A stretch of 64,000 bases of DNA from contig OX442316.1 of the NCBI GenBank assembly GCA_949358305.1, positions 16,056,001-16,120,000 on the forward strand. The letters are read 5' to 3'. Source of the DNA: Strigamia acuminata (lineage: Eukaryota; Arthropoda; Chilopoda; Geophilomorpha; Linotaeniidae). This document shows, one piece after another, positions 25,401-35,368 of the stretch (the stretch's first letter is position 1; each line of letters opens with the position of its first letter). The notes beneath the pieces were generated by a model. It was not told the DNA's origin, did not search any database, and worked only from the letters and a program-made list of their open reading frames with translations. A program made the translations under genes and the position numbers.

Positions 25401-25853
25401 ATTGCTGTCTTCCATTCTATTATGAAGTTGACATGCGGTTCCTCTTCGTCATCACCGGGTTGGCTGTAAAAATAATTTATTTTTATTTTTATTTTTATTT
25501 TTAAAAAATGAAGTGACGTGTGTCAAGGTTCACCTGGTTTCGACATCGATTTGCGTTGGTGGTGGATCCGGTGTCGTTGTTTCTTCAAAAACTTCATTAT
25601 CGTCGTTTTCCCGCGTCGTTTGTGAACTCTCGGCTTTCTCGTCGATTTTCTCGTCGATTTTCTCGTCGACTTCATTGAGTTGTATATTTTCCAACGCTCG
25701 TCGCAGCTCGTCGGCCTCGACGACTTCATCCTCGAAACTCACGTGGCGAACTCTTTTCAACTTTCCATGCGAACTCGACGCTTCTTTAGTGTTTTCCGGC
25801 GAACTCGATGCACCTTTTGTAGTTTCCGGCTCCGCCTCCTCTTTCCCATCCAT
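16487..25853 (-). CDS. ABCB-like full transporter with degenerate ATPase sites, 1448 aa
   Basis: TMD1-NBD1-TMD2-NBD2 protein in 25 in-frame exons: 25534-25853 (ATG), 25391-25463, 24635-24990, 24041-24265, 23727-23898, 23534-23658, 22699-22888, 22516-22629, 22345-22455, 22164-22289, 21890-22093, 21180-21512, 21084-21111, 20887-21023, 20610-20765, 20436-20537, 20200-20373, 19483-19686, 19325-19425, 19125-19265, 18882-19038, 17733-17936, 17461-17667, 16794-16940 and 16487-16726. The N-terminus is long and hydrophilic, with KIDEKIDEK repeats. NBD1 keeps Walker A (GPSRGGKTT, about 581) and the H-loop His (about 741). Its signature is LTDSQ instead of LSGGQ, and the Walker B glutamate is Gly (LLLDG, about 710). 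NBD2 has Walker [10 protein letters not shown] (about 1227), signature LTNLQ, Asp for the catalytic Glu (LVDDV, about 1358) and Gln for the H-loop His (about 1389). It may bind ATP but probably hydrolyses it poorly or not at all. The intron after 22345 uses a GC donor. It lies directly upstream of the canonical ABCB gene. Confidence 0.88.
18186..18602. mobile_element. hAT-like MITE, GAACTAGTTC-rich
   Basis: Ends CAGTGTTGTATCGAACGCGA and its inverted counterpart (GAACGAGATACAACACTG). The flanks are AGTTTTAT and CGTTTTAT, an 8-bp duplication with one mismatch, as in hAT elements. The interior repeats GAACTAGTTC and TTCGCGAAC-type motifs. It lies in an intron of the degenerate ABCB gene. A diverged relative is near 46000-46395. 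Confidence 0.7.
19850..20190. repeat. 20-bp minisatellite
   Basis: About 15 copies of a unit close to AGAAGGATTTAGGAAGATTC, with looser copies back to about 19790. It fills the intron right up to the donor of exon 20200-20373 of the degenerate ABCB gene. Confidence 0.9.
21698..21843. mobile_element. hAT MITE with perfect 8-bp target duplication
   Basis: Starts CAGGGGTCGGCAACCTGCGG and ends GTTGCCGACCCCTG. It is flanked by GCCTAGGA at 21690-21697 and 21844-21851. 146 bp, non-coding, intronic in the degenerate ABCB gene. Same family as 22955-23099 and 52138-52282. Confidence 0.92.
22926..23505. mobile_element. TAGGTTCAC-family element carrying a nested hAT MITE
   Basis: Outer ends TAGGTTCACGCTTGTGTT and AACACAAGTGTGAACCTAG are inverted repeats. 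The interior has many ACGCAACGCAA-type motifs. A hAT MITE interrupts it near the left end (22955-23099). It lies in the intron between exons 23534-23658 and 22699-22888. Confidence 0.75.
22955..23099. mobile_element. hAT MITE nested in another element
   Basis: 145 bp, CAGGGGTCGGCAACC...GTTGCCGACCCCTG. Flanks are CACTAGAG (22947-22954) and CACTAGAC (23100-23107), an 8-bp target duplication with one mismatch. Nearly identical in reverse orientation to 52138-52282. Confidence 0.9.
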
Positions 25854-26588
25854 TTGAACAGAAAAATCGTGTAAAAATAATTATTTCTAAAAGATAAATT
25901 AAAATAAAATTAAATCGTGGTAAAATTAAACCGATTTTGATTCATTTCTCGATAACTCAGTAAACTCACCATGATTTTAAATGCTGAACTTTAAACTTGA
26001 CGTTGTTCGCGATGAAAAGAGATCACACAACAAAAAGCGGATGGAATTGTAATTGAAAATAAAATACTACACATACAGAGCGACGAGCAGGAAACGTGAC
26101 GTTCGGAGCTCTTTGAATACGTTTGTTTGCGAAAGGGCTCGCCATGTGATCGAATGCATTCAGCCGTGAATTGTCCTTATATTGATGAGTCAAATATCAA
26201 TCGAACTGATCAAACATGGACGGAAAAAAGGCTTCGCGGTCCCGTAACACAATGCTAGAAATTAATGTTACGCAACGTGCATTTTTTCTGCTTGGACAAC
26301 TGCGATAAGAAAATTTGTGTATTCATTATGTTGTCGCTTCGATCTCGAGACGGATGAGCGATTTGAATGAATTATTTGGCCTTGTGTTAGTGAATTGCGG
26401 TGGCAGTGTGTTGCCATCTGTGTCCCAGTTGACATAGGATAAATAAAACATGTGCGGTGTAGAGACGGATTGTTTTATGTGGAAAAATAATTTAATTTTA
26501 ACAAGTTGACAATATTATGTACAAAACGTTACATATAAATAAAATAAATATTAATATTGATAAATTAATTTGGAAGGATTAATTGTGG
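25854..26588. other. Intergenic and 5' region of the degenerate ABCB gene
   Basis: No coding exon recognised. At 25972-25975, on the minus strand, a CATG|GTGAGT donor-like site could end a leader exon spliced to the ATG exon at 25853. The rest is AT-rich with no paired repeats. Confidence 0.4.
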
Positions 26589-29500
26589 TTAGATGTTGGT
26601 GGGTTCCGTCGGTTCCGGTTCATCGGTTTCGATGGACGGAGTTTCCTCTGCGGTCGGCGGCGCGCGGGGTGTAGTTGTCGGCTCGTCTTCGTCGAGTTGC
26701 GGACTCGATTCAGATTGCGCGATGGGCGATTCCGGTCGCGGAGTACTGGATTCTAATTGTGCGATGGGCGATTCCGGCCGCGGAGTACTGGATTCTGATT
26801 GTTCGATGGGCGATTCCAGCTGCGATGCAGTTTCCGACTCAGTTGTTGGCGGTTGCGCAGAAATGGTTTCCGGGTCGGGCGCACTTGTTTCGGGTGGAGA
26901 CTCGATTGTTGGTGGCTGCGGCGCACTGGTTTCCGGCTGCGGCTGTTCTTTAGTCGGCGAGTTTTCTCTCGTGTGCGGTGGAGTTTCGTCGATCGCTCCG
27001 GTTGATGCTTCGCTTATTGAACTGTCGGTACCGGGATCCATTTTTTCGACGTCAAGTTGACGCTTGCTTCGATACTGCTCATGTAAAGACGGATTTTGAA
27101 TTTAAAAATATTTTTTTTAAGGTGTAATTAATTACCAGTTGCACGAAATAGGCGATCCAAGGAAACAAGAAACTAGTGTCCACTTCCTTGTGTTTTCTGA
27201 ACGTGAACAAACTGACGATGAGTCCCGAGAGAATAACTATTCCGCTGGAAATTGGCGCAATCCAGAGAAAGGAAAACTTGTACATCGGATCAAATATAGT
27301 CCTAAAATTTTTAAAAAATTAATTTTTTTTTTAAATATTTTTTTTTTTAATTAAAAATTGTTTACTTTTCTACTGCCACAGTGGACGCGAGTGTCGCCAT
27401 TGTTGTAACTTGTGGTGTCGTGTAGTTTGCAACGGCACAACCGCTCAGCGACATCGGAATTGTGGCTTTATCGTCCGGATAGTAAACAATGTGACCAACA
27501 GTCATCCAAATAGACACGACCAGACCGAAAACCAACCCTGTAATTGCACCCTAAAAAAAAAAAAAATTTAAGCTCAATAAAATCAAGATTGTCAATCAAA
27601 CCTCTCTATTGGCCCATGGGATGAACAATCCCAAGCTGAACACGCCAAACAATGGTCCGCCGAAGGCAGTGAAAATCTGAACACTCAACTGAAAGAAAAA
27701 ACGATAAAAATTTTAAAAAATTGATAAATTAAATTAACCCACCATAAATATATTTGTAAAGTTTGGCTCCGCAAAGATTGAACCAAGAATGATAGTCAGG
27801 AATAACAGCACTGAAATTTAAGTAACAATGCATAAATAAAAACCAAAAATAAAATTTTTGTTTGGTCACAACTTACTGCTACTGCGATGTATGCATTGGA
27901 TACTTGAAAGTCCATTCCGGGGCAAAAATGGCTGGAGACATTCAATCACAGTCAAATTAGTGATTGCATATAATGCAAAACCAATATATCTATTGTTTAT
28001 AAATTTAAAAAAAAAAAATTTATAAATATTTTAATTTTTTTAATTTTTTTTTTATACCCAACAGTCCACGCTAACATGCAGGCAATGAATGGGCCTAGGA
28101 GATACGAAGTCTGCGAGTCAGCCATTAAGAGGTAAATTATCACCTAAAATTAAGAATTTTGGTTTAGATGTTTGGGTCGAGGTTGTTGGGGGCAATACTT
28201 ACACTTTCTAGATGGAAATCTTTGAATTTTGATATTGGATCACAGGTGGAGAAGACAGAGTATGCAATCAAGCCACATACGGTTGCGAGTGTTATGATTA
28301 TTCCTATTAAGACGAGGCTTAACCAAACTGCGCTGAAAGTGTCAGAAAGTAAAGGTTTTTTGAAGATTAGACGGGAATTTTGGGATTTGCGCGAAGCTTA
28401 CAGTTTGGATTGGTTGACGCGCTTCACTGCTAAGCATCTGTCCATTATTATTGGGTTGAAACACATGAAGCTGCACCACATGACTGCGGAACCAATCACT
28501 AAGCTCCAGATTGTGTGGGGTTCGGTGTAGTCGAAAGAAGCGCTGGAAAAATTATTTAAATTTATTAATTTTTTTTTTTGGTGAAATTTAAATGTTTTTA
28601 CCTGGGAAGTTTGAATGCGTGAGTGTTTTGGTTACTCCAGAGGAAACCGAAGCCGCCAGCGATGTATACACGAATTATAATTAAGATTAGAAAGAGGGCA
28701 ATCGATAAGATGTAAGTCAGGCAGTCGTTCCATGCTGAAGCTCGGATAGAATTCTAAAAAAAAAAATTTACCGATAATTAGAAATTTCGAAAATTTATGA
28801 TTTTTTTTGGAAATTTTTGCGATTTTTTTGGGATTTTTTGGAAATTTTTGCGATTTTTTTGGATTTTTTGGAAATTTTTGCGATTTTTTTGGGATTTTTT
28901 TTAGAAATTTTTGCGATTTTTTGGGATTTTTAACTTACGCAAAAGGTCGGTGGAATCAAGATGATTAAAATCATCACGAACACAACCCACATTTCGGAAC
29001 CAATAGCTGGAAACAAATTTTTTTTAGGGTTAAAATTTTTTAGTCGCCATATTGTTTTTCCACAAAGCCGAATTCTCACCATGTTTAAGTATCAGCGCCG
29101 GCGTAATGACAACAAACGGCAAAAAACACACCTAGAGAAAAAAAAAATTATCAAAGATATTAATAAACTCGATAAGACCGAAAAACTTATCGAAAATAAA
29201 TTTCTCGAATTGATAAAAAATGTTTTCAACACTCACATGCTGAAAAACGACCAAACACGCAACAATCACACGCACAACACGTCCAAATCTCTTCCCAATA
29301 TACTAAAAAAACCAAAAAAATCAAAAAAATTAAAAACCTTTAACAAAAAACCAACAAATTACCTGAAAAGAACTAACGACGCAACACTTGAAGAACACCG
29401 ACACATAAATATGAGCAGTGACGAGCACAGCCACAAAAAAGCCGAGCAAATGGAACCAAACGACGGTGCCGTTAAGATAGACTTGACTTAGAATTCCGAC

Positions 29501-29731
29501 GCTGATTACGGGCGGAACACACGTCGCGGCGACGGAAAACGCTGCTAATATCACGGATAACGTTTCCCCGGTCGGTCCGACGGCCAGTAAAGACCTGCTG
29601 TGGTCCCAGTAGTAGAAATTAAAGGCCCAGAAGACGGCGAGAATTCCCAGTATGAGAAAGAAAGTGACGTGGTCCACCAAAGACAGCTCGTAGTGCGGAG
29701 TCAAAGCGGCGGAGACGTTGCTCGTGGTCAT
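26589..29731 (-). CDS. Divergent SLC5-family sodium/solute symporter, 722 aa, with long P/S/T-rich tail
   Basis: LeuT-fold membrane symporter. There are 14 in-frame exons: 29363-29731 (ATG), 29237-29302, 29080-29131, 28939-29006, 28602-28753, 28402-28542, 28203-28332, 28058-28143, 27877-27989, 27743-27810, 27602-27688, 27366-27550, 27136-27301 and 26589-27074. The exon layout (a 22-codon exon YIGKRFGRVV..., a 52-nt exon ending ITPALILKH, then a 68-nt exon) mirrors the neighbouring SLC5 genes, and FGGPLFGVFSLGLFIPWAN is a clear family motif. It lacks the RTTNEFL/DR motif after TM1 found in its neighbours (here SLLAVGPTGETLS), so substrate or coupling may differ. The cytoplasmic tail of about 160 residues is hydrophilic and includes a repeated STPRPESPIAQ block. 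The exact subfamily cannot be fixed. Confidence 0.88.
28795..28936. repeat. Short tandem repeat, TTTTTTGGAAATTTTTGCGA
   Basis: Four to five imperfect copies of a roughly 30-bp T-rich unit containing GAAATTTTTGCGA. They fill an intron of the divergent SLC5 gene. Confidence 0.75.
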
Positions 29732-29938
29732 TTTGTGTCACTGTCGTATCTGGAGCTCGGGTGAGAGTGATTGATGGTTTTTTGAGGAGGTATTTATATG
29801 GTTTTGGTGGGAACACGTGATTTTTGGTAGGGAAATGAGTTGTGGTTGGTTTGATTTGAATAATTTTGGATTTTTGAGACGATTTTTTGTTTTTTTAGTA
29901 AAATATTTTTATTTATAATTTTTTTTTAGTTGTTTTAT

Positions 29939-32900
29939 TTATAAAGGTGTTATGTATTCGTTTCCGTTTGCACTTTTGAATGTTATTGTTTCTTGGCCGT
30001 TGAAAACGGGATTGTCTATTCCTATTTTTGAAATGGAGTTTGATTTCTTTTCGTTTTTCAGGCTGTCCATTGCGATGTCGGGGGAGGAGGGCATCTGGTG
30101 GCGGAAAATGGAATGTTTTAAGCGCGGTTAAAATAATGGCGGATTAAGGTTATACTTTTTTGACGCCGCAACGGAGGATTTTCTTGATTTTCTCGGGGAG
30201 ACAACAGCATAGATTATCGAAAATCGGACACGTTAAACGAGGATCTAACGTTTCTGGATCTTGTACACCTTGGAATGGAAAAAAAAGGCGGAATTTTAAT
30301 GAATTTTTGTGTCTCGAAATAACTGGGAATTATTTACCAGTTACGAGACTGACAATTAGGCCTACTGCAATTACAGTTATGGCAGCTAATAAACTGTACC
30401 ATAAATAAGATAATTTATAAATAGGTAATACTCTGCGAATAAAAAAAAAATTAAATATTATTTATGGTTTTGTTTTAATTTATTTTTTTTTTACTCAGGA
30501 TAATCAATTTGCGAAGTAACGTTCGTAATGTTCGACTGATTTGTGGTGTGGTTGGAAAAAATTGAAACTAAACTCATAGTTTCATTCACCCATGAAGTTT
30601 GATTGACCAGCATTGAATCGTTCCAAATGCAACCGGAAGTTGATACTGGAGAAGTCGGTAAGTGGATACTGGATTTATAAATTTGGGCTCCAACTGCAAT
30701 CCAAAAAACCACGGCAAAACCACTCACCAAACCGAGTCCAGCGCCCTGAATTGGATAAATATTCGAAGATTTGTAATTAAATTGGTCAAAATGAAGTGGT
30801 TTTGATACGTACGATTGAGTTTGCACATGGGAAAAATATGCCTAATGAGAATACTCCTAGTAATGGGCCTCCTACGATTCCAAATATGCTCAAAGCTGCC
30901 TGAAAATTGATAGGAGTCTAAAATAAGTTAATATACAAATACACCAAATAGCCGAGCCTCGTTATAACGAAAATTCGTTATAACAAAAATTCGTTATAAT
31001 GAGGTTCAATTGTATTTTGACCTGTAACACATTTCCTAGTTTTTCTGCTACTGCTACTAAAGCTATGCAAAGAATTCCATAGAAACATGCTGGAAATAAA
31101 ACAAAATTTAAGATAATTAGGCACAAACATGGATTTTGATGCTAATACCAGTAGCCAAGAGCCAAAGGAAAATATAAATATTTTTTTTTTATTAATTTTT
31201 ACTGGTGTCACTTACCGTACCGCTCCGTTTAAACGCCCGGGTTCAATAAAGCGCCGGCCCCGTTTTAGCGCCGGGCAGTCATCGGCGGTTCACTAAATTA
31301 GCGCCGGCCCCGAATAAGCGCCGGATTCCCAAAAATCACCGATTTTTTGTAAAAAATTGGTGATTTTAGCCGAAAAATTGCCATTTTTTGTGCAAAATTG
31401 GCGAATTTTCGGTTATGCGCCGGGTTCAATTTAGCGCCGGGTTTCAAATAGGTGCCGGGGAAGCGGCTGGAAAAAAACAATTAAACGCCCGGGCGTTTAA
31501 ACGGGGCGGTACGGTAACCACTTCTAAACTCTATTCCAAAAAGTATTTGAAATACTCCCATTGGTTGGGAGATTCATAACACCAGTATAAATGCATTGCG
31601 ACAAAACAGCACAAGTCTAATGGAATCTGAAAACAGCATCATATTCAATACACAACTGAACTAGAGACAAAATCTCCAATGGGAGTATTTCAAATACTTT
31701 TTGGAATAGAGTTTATATTAAACATTTTTCTGAAGTGGCCTCGCATTCCTGCACCACCGGTTAAGAAGTGCTGTTGAAGGGTATACCGAGAATTTTGGAG
31801 ACCAATGTGGCTCTGCGGTCCGACATTTCCGGAAAACAGCACGATTTTACGAAATCTTCAAGTGTGACTGCTGCTAGCGAGTTCATGCCGGAAGATAATG
31901 TGCTGAAAATTTGTAAGTAGTGTTGAGTTAGGGAGAAGTTTGTGAGAATGGAGTACGTGAATACCTAAGGGCTCCGCTGAATATCCCTGCTACGAAAAAG
32001 CCAGGCACACCTGGATATGCACCCAGTGTGTCCATAACATATAGTGGCAGAAGCTGAAATGAAGGAGTTTTGTGTGTTTTATGAATGTTTGTTTGGATTG
32101 TTTGGTAAGGTATTGCTTACTTGATCAGGTAAGTGGATTAAATTTGATGATAGTGGGTCACAATTCCAATATGATGCGTACATGACGAGTCCGGCCAAGC
32201 AACAGAGAGACAGTAAGCAAATTAATCCGACCAAATTCCACCAGAGGGCTCTAAGAAAAATTATTTTTGAATTGTTTTTAGTGGAGAAATTTGTTTTGAA
32301 TATTTTTTTAGCGGGAAAAAAATATTTTTGAATATTTTTTAGTAAAACAAAAAAATTTTTTGAATATATTTTGGTTGAAAAAAATTGTTTTTTGAATATT
32401 TTTCAGTGGATAAATTTTTTTAAAAATATTTTTTAGTGAAAAAATTTTTTTAAAAATATTTTTTAGTGGAAAAATTTTTTTTAAAAATATTTTTTAGTGG
32501 AAAAATTTTTTTAAAAATATTTTTTAGTGGAATTTTTGTCGACTTTTTTTATTTTCATGCAAAGTAGAGTTTGTGCATAAACCTAAAGTCTAATTCTGCG
32601 AATAAACCAGTTTTATGAACACCTACTCGTATGTTTCCCAATTAGTTTTGATAATCGGCATTCAACTGGAATAAGAAAAGGTGACCGCAATTGCTAGGAA
32701 TTGCTGTAACATTATATGGCTGATTGTGCAACAGTTTAATTCCAGTAAATTTCTAACATTTTTTCCCCTCACAATTAAATGAGTGGAAAAAAGATTGTGG
32801 AGTCGTAAAGGTGGATTATTGTGAACCTTTGTGCTGTTTTCATAGTAGGTGTTGTGAGGTAGCGTTGCACCTGGGATTGGTTGACCCCGTAGACGGCCAA

Positions 32901-34307
32901 CCATGTAAATGCTCCTCCTATAGTTAAAGACCAAAATGTGTGTCGGACTAATGGATCTGGATCAAAGCTAAGAATATATATATAAAATAATTTATTTTCA
33001 AAATGTGAATGATAATTTAGACCTACTTGAAAAATTCTAATCTTTTTCCTTGCTGGGCTCTTTGCCAAACCAGGTCAATTCCTCCCAGGTCAATACAACC
33101 CTTTATTACCACGGCTATCATGGAGCCAAACATGATGAACACTTGAAATGCGTCTGTCCACATCACGGCTTTCATCCCACCCTGGAAATATTTGATAAAG
33201 TGAATAGTTTTATCAAAAATGAAGGAGAAATTCCAAAAAAGTGAATAATTTCATTAAAATGATGGAGAAATTCAAAAAAGTGAATAATTCCTTCAAAATT
33301 GATAGAATAATTTTTAAAAAGTGATTAATTTCATCAAAAATGAATGAAGAATTCAAAAACAAATGAAAAATTCCAAAACAAATGAAAAATTCAATAACAA
33401 ATGAAAAATTCAATAACAAATGAAAAATTCAATAACAAATGAAAAATTCAATAACAAATGAAAAATTAAATAACAAATGAGAAGTTTCATTAAAATTTCA
33501 TTACCAAAGTCGTGTAAAAAGTGCAGACAAGTCCAATAGCGCATACGGAAGCCCACACATGTAAGCCGGTCACTATAAAAAAAAAGAAAACAAACATTTA
33601 AAAAAAGAAAAGCAGGACAGATGTATGATTTAGCCGTAATTGGTACCTTGACTCAAGGCCAAAGCTGGGGCATACAACACAATGGCCATGTAAATGGTCT
33701 GAATTGAGTAGAAAAAATAAATAAACAAACTTGAATGCTGTTCAATTCATCGCATACCATTTGAATGATGAACACGAATGATCCACATCTTCGAATTGTC
33801 CTGTTGAAACGACGCTCCAGGTACTAAACCAAATCCCCCCAAAAAATTAAAAAATTGAATGAATAATTCAAAAACTGAACAAAAAACACAAAAATTGGAT
33901 GAAAAATTAAAAAATTGAATGAAAAATGTAACAATTCCATCAAACCATACCTCGTAAGCACTCGTAATCCTCAATCGATAAAACACCGGTAAATAAAAAT
34001 AAGCCGCTATGGGCACGACGAACGAGTATCCAATTGCAATGAACCAATAGCTGGCATTGAAATTGTACATCTCCGCCGGCGTGCCGAGCAATGTCACTGC
34101 ACTCATGAACGACGCGAGAAGGGAAAGCGAGACCGGGAAAACACCCATGTTCCTGTCGGCCATGAGGAACTCGCTCGTCGTCCTTTGTTTACCGCCCGTG
34201 CACGCGTAAAACAGGCCGATGGTCGCCGACACGAGCAGCACGAGCGCGAACACGCCGTAGTCCCATAGTGTGAAGCGCTTGACCAGCTCGTCTTGAGTTA
34301 AAAGCAT
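29939..34307 (-). CDS. SLC5-type sodium-coupled (monocarboxylate-like) symporter, 647 aa
   Basis: Sodium/solute symporter, closest in appearance to the SLC5A6/A8/A12 branch. Exons: 33951-34307 (ATG), 33758-33823, 33647-33698, 33505-33572, 33027-33181, 32827-32967, 32121-32250, 31965-32053, 31787-31902, 31022-31089, 30813-30899, 30495-30745, 30338-30432, 30156-30268 and 29939-30094 (TAA). All are in frame. Family landmarks are [11 protein letters not shown] (TM1), [82 protein letters not shown] and [16 protein letters not shown] loop rich in N-glycosylation motifs ([11 protein letters not shown]) lies before the last TM. Its stop codon is 207 bp from the start of the next SLC5 gene downstream. 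Several T/A-rich tandem repeats and two MITEs lie in its introns. Confidence 0.92.
30952..31016. mobile_element. Short pogo-like remnant
   Basis: Copies of TTCGTTATAACGA between GAGCCTCGTTATAACG and CGTTATAATGAGGTTC give about 65 bp of inverted-repeat ends only. Intronic in the 647-aa SLC5 gene. Confidence 0.5.
31212..31517. mobile_element. GC-rich MITE with TTACCGTACCG ends
   Basis: Left TTACCGTACCGCTCCGTTTA and right TAAACGGGGCGGTACGGTAA are inverted repeats, followed inward by AACGCCCGGG. The interior repeats GCGCCGG every 15-25 bases and is much richer in G+C than its AT-rich surroundings. Intronic in the 647-aa SLC5 gene, 7 bp from the 191-bp MITE. Confidence 0.75.
31525..31715. mobile_element. 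191-bp MITE, copy 2 of an identical pair
   Basis: Base-for-base identical to 957-1147, including the perfect 40-bp inverted ends. It lies in an intron of the 647-aa SLC5 gene. Identity over the whole length indicates very recent movement or gene conversion. Confidence 0.92.
32260..32530. repeat. AT-rich tandem repeat (AATATTTTTTAGTGGAAAAA)
   Basis: Imperfect 30-40-bp copies expand the intron between SLC5 exons 32827-32967 and 32121-32250. No coding content seen. Confidence 0.75.
33205..33485. repeat. AT-rich tandem repeat (AATGAAAAATTCAATAACA)
   Basis: Two phases of a simple array. Near 33215-33350 it has longer units with GTGAATAATTTCATCAAAA. At 33355-33480 it has a unit of about 19 bp. 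It lies in the intron between SLC5 exons 33505-33572 and 33027-33181. Confidence 0.8.
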
Positions 34308-34853
34308 TTTGGATGGACGTTACTGTTTGTTAGGAAATCCGAGACATTTTTGGTGGTGCCTTGAGTGCGTGATCGAGATGCGTTGTGGCACCGGCACCTG
34401 ACAGGAACAAGTTGTTTACACCTGACTGACCCCGAACTGGGTTTGGAATATAGCTCTTGGCTATGCAGGTGAGAAAACTTTCTTTCTGCATCCGGTTTGG
34501 GCGAATTGGATTCCCCATTGTGGGGGGGAATGGTTTTTATTTTTGGGTTTTTGCAGTTGTTTGTTATTGGTATGTTTTATTGGTTATTGTTCTGGGATAT
34601 GGCCCATATCTCAGAACAATATAATATTTAATGGTTTTGATATTTGTGATGTAATGTGTTATGTGTTTATAGTGATTTATATATTTTTTATATTGTTAAT
34701 TGTTGGTTTGTTGTAAGGATTAATGGAGAATTTGTTATTTTTTGTTTTGGGAAAACCCAGGATTACAATATGACATAATAATTGTTCAATTGCCAAGGAC
34801 AGAGCAGTGAAGCCAAGTTACTTTAGGAGAAAAATATAGGACAATTGTTGAAG
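34308..34853. other. 5' flank of the 647-aa SLC5 gene
   Basis: Presumed promoter and leader region between the SLC5 start codon and the TTAA target of the large transposon. A 14-bp near-duplicated GTTCTGGGATATGG/ATATGGCCCATATCTCAGAAC inverted motif lies at 34590-34620. No gene recognised. Confidence 0.5.
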
Positions 34854-34857
34854 TTAA
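34854..34857. repeat. TTAA target-site duplication, left
   Basis: TTAA directly precedes the terminal GGGG of the transposon and matches TTAA at 41818-41821. Because TTAA is palindromic it could formally be counted as part of the inverted repeat. Confidence 0.85.
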
Positions 34858-34871
34858 GGGGCTAGCCTACC
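34858..34871 (+). repeat. Transposon left terminal inverted repeat
   Basis: GGGGCTAGCCTACC, the exact reverse complement of 41804-41817. The match stops after 14 bp. Confidence 0.9.
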
Positions 34872-35368
34872 CGCCATCTTGCCTGTTTTCTGATGCTACA
34901 AGGCGGTCTTAGTTTCGTCATAGCTAAATGACTATTGCATATTTTTTTTTTTTTTTTTTTTTCTAAATACTAATTAATAAACTGAATGTTTATATTATGT
35001 TACATTTGTGATATTTGTTCAATTTGTTTTTCAATCATTAAAATTAGAACATGATTTTAAAAAAAAAAATTTTATTTTTTTTAAAAATAGAAGTAATAGA
35101 AACCTAGATAAAACAATTTTATATGTTGCATTAATTTTTATTTATGAAAATTTTTGAAATTGTTACTGTAAACTTGAAATTACGAAGCAAATGTTTTAGA
35201 TGTGATTGTGCTGCCACCTATTAGTGAAGTGTACCGATACACTACTTTAGCATGCGTAGGAATATGATTTAGTCACGTGATTTTTTAGTCATGTGATTTT
35301 TCAGTCATATGATTTCACAGATCATTTTTTTTTCTTTTGATTCAATACGACCATTGCAATCATAAAAA

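Noticed and set aside
26593-27060. 155-aa plus-strand ORF
   Set aside because: It is the antisense shadow of the P/S/T-rich last exon of the divergent SLC5 gene, which is supported by splicing phase.
28961-29491. 176-aa Lys/Asn-rich plus-strand ORF
   Set aside because: It spans three exons and the introns of the minus-strand SLC5 gene and is low-complexity.
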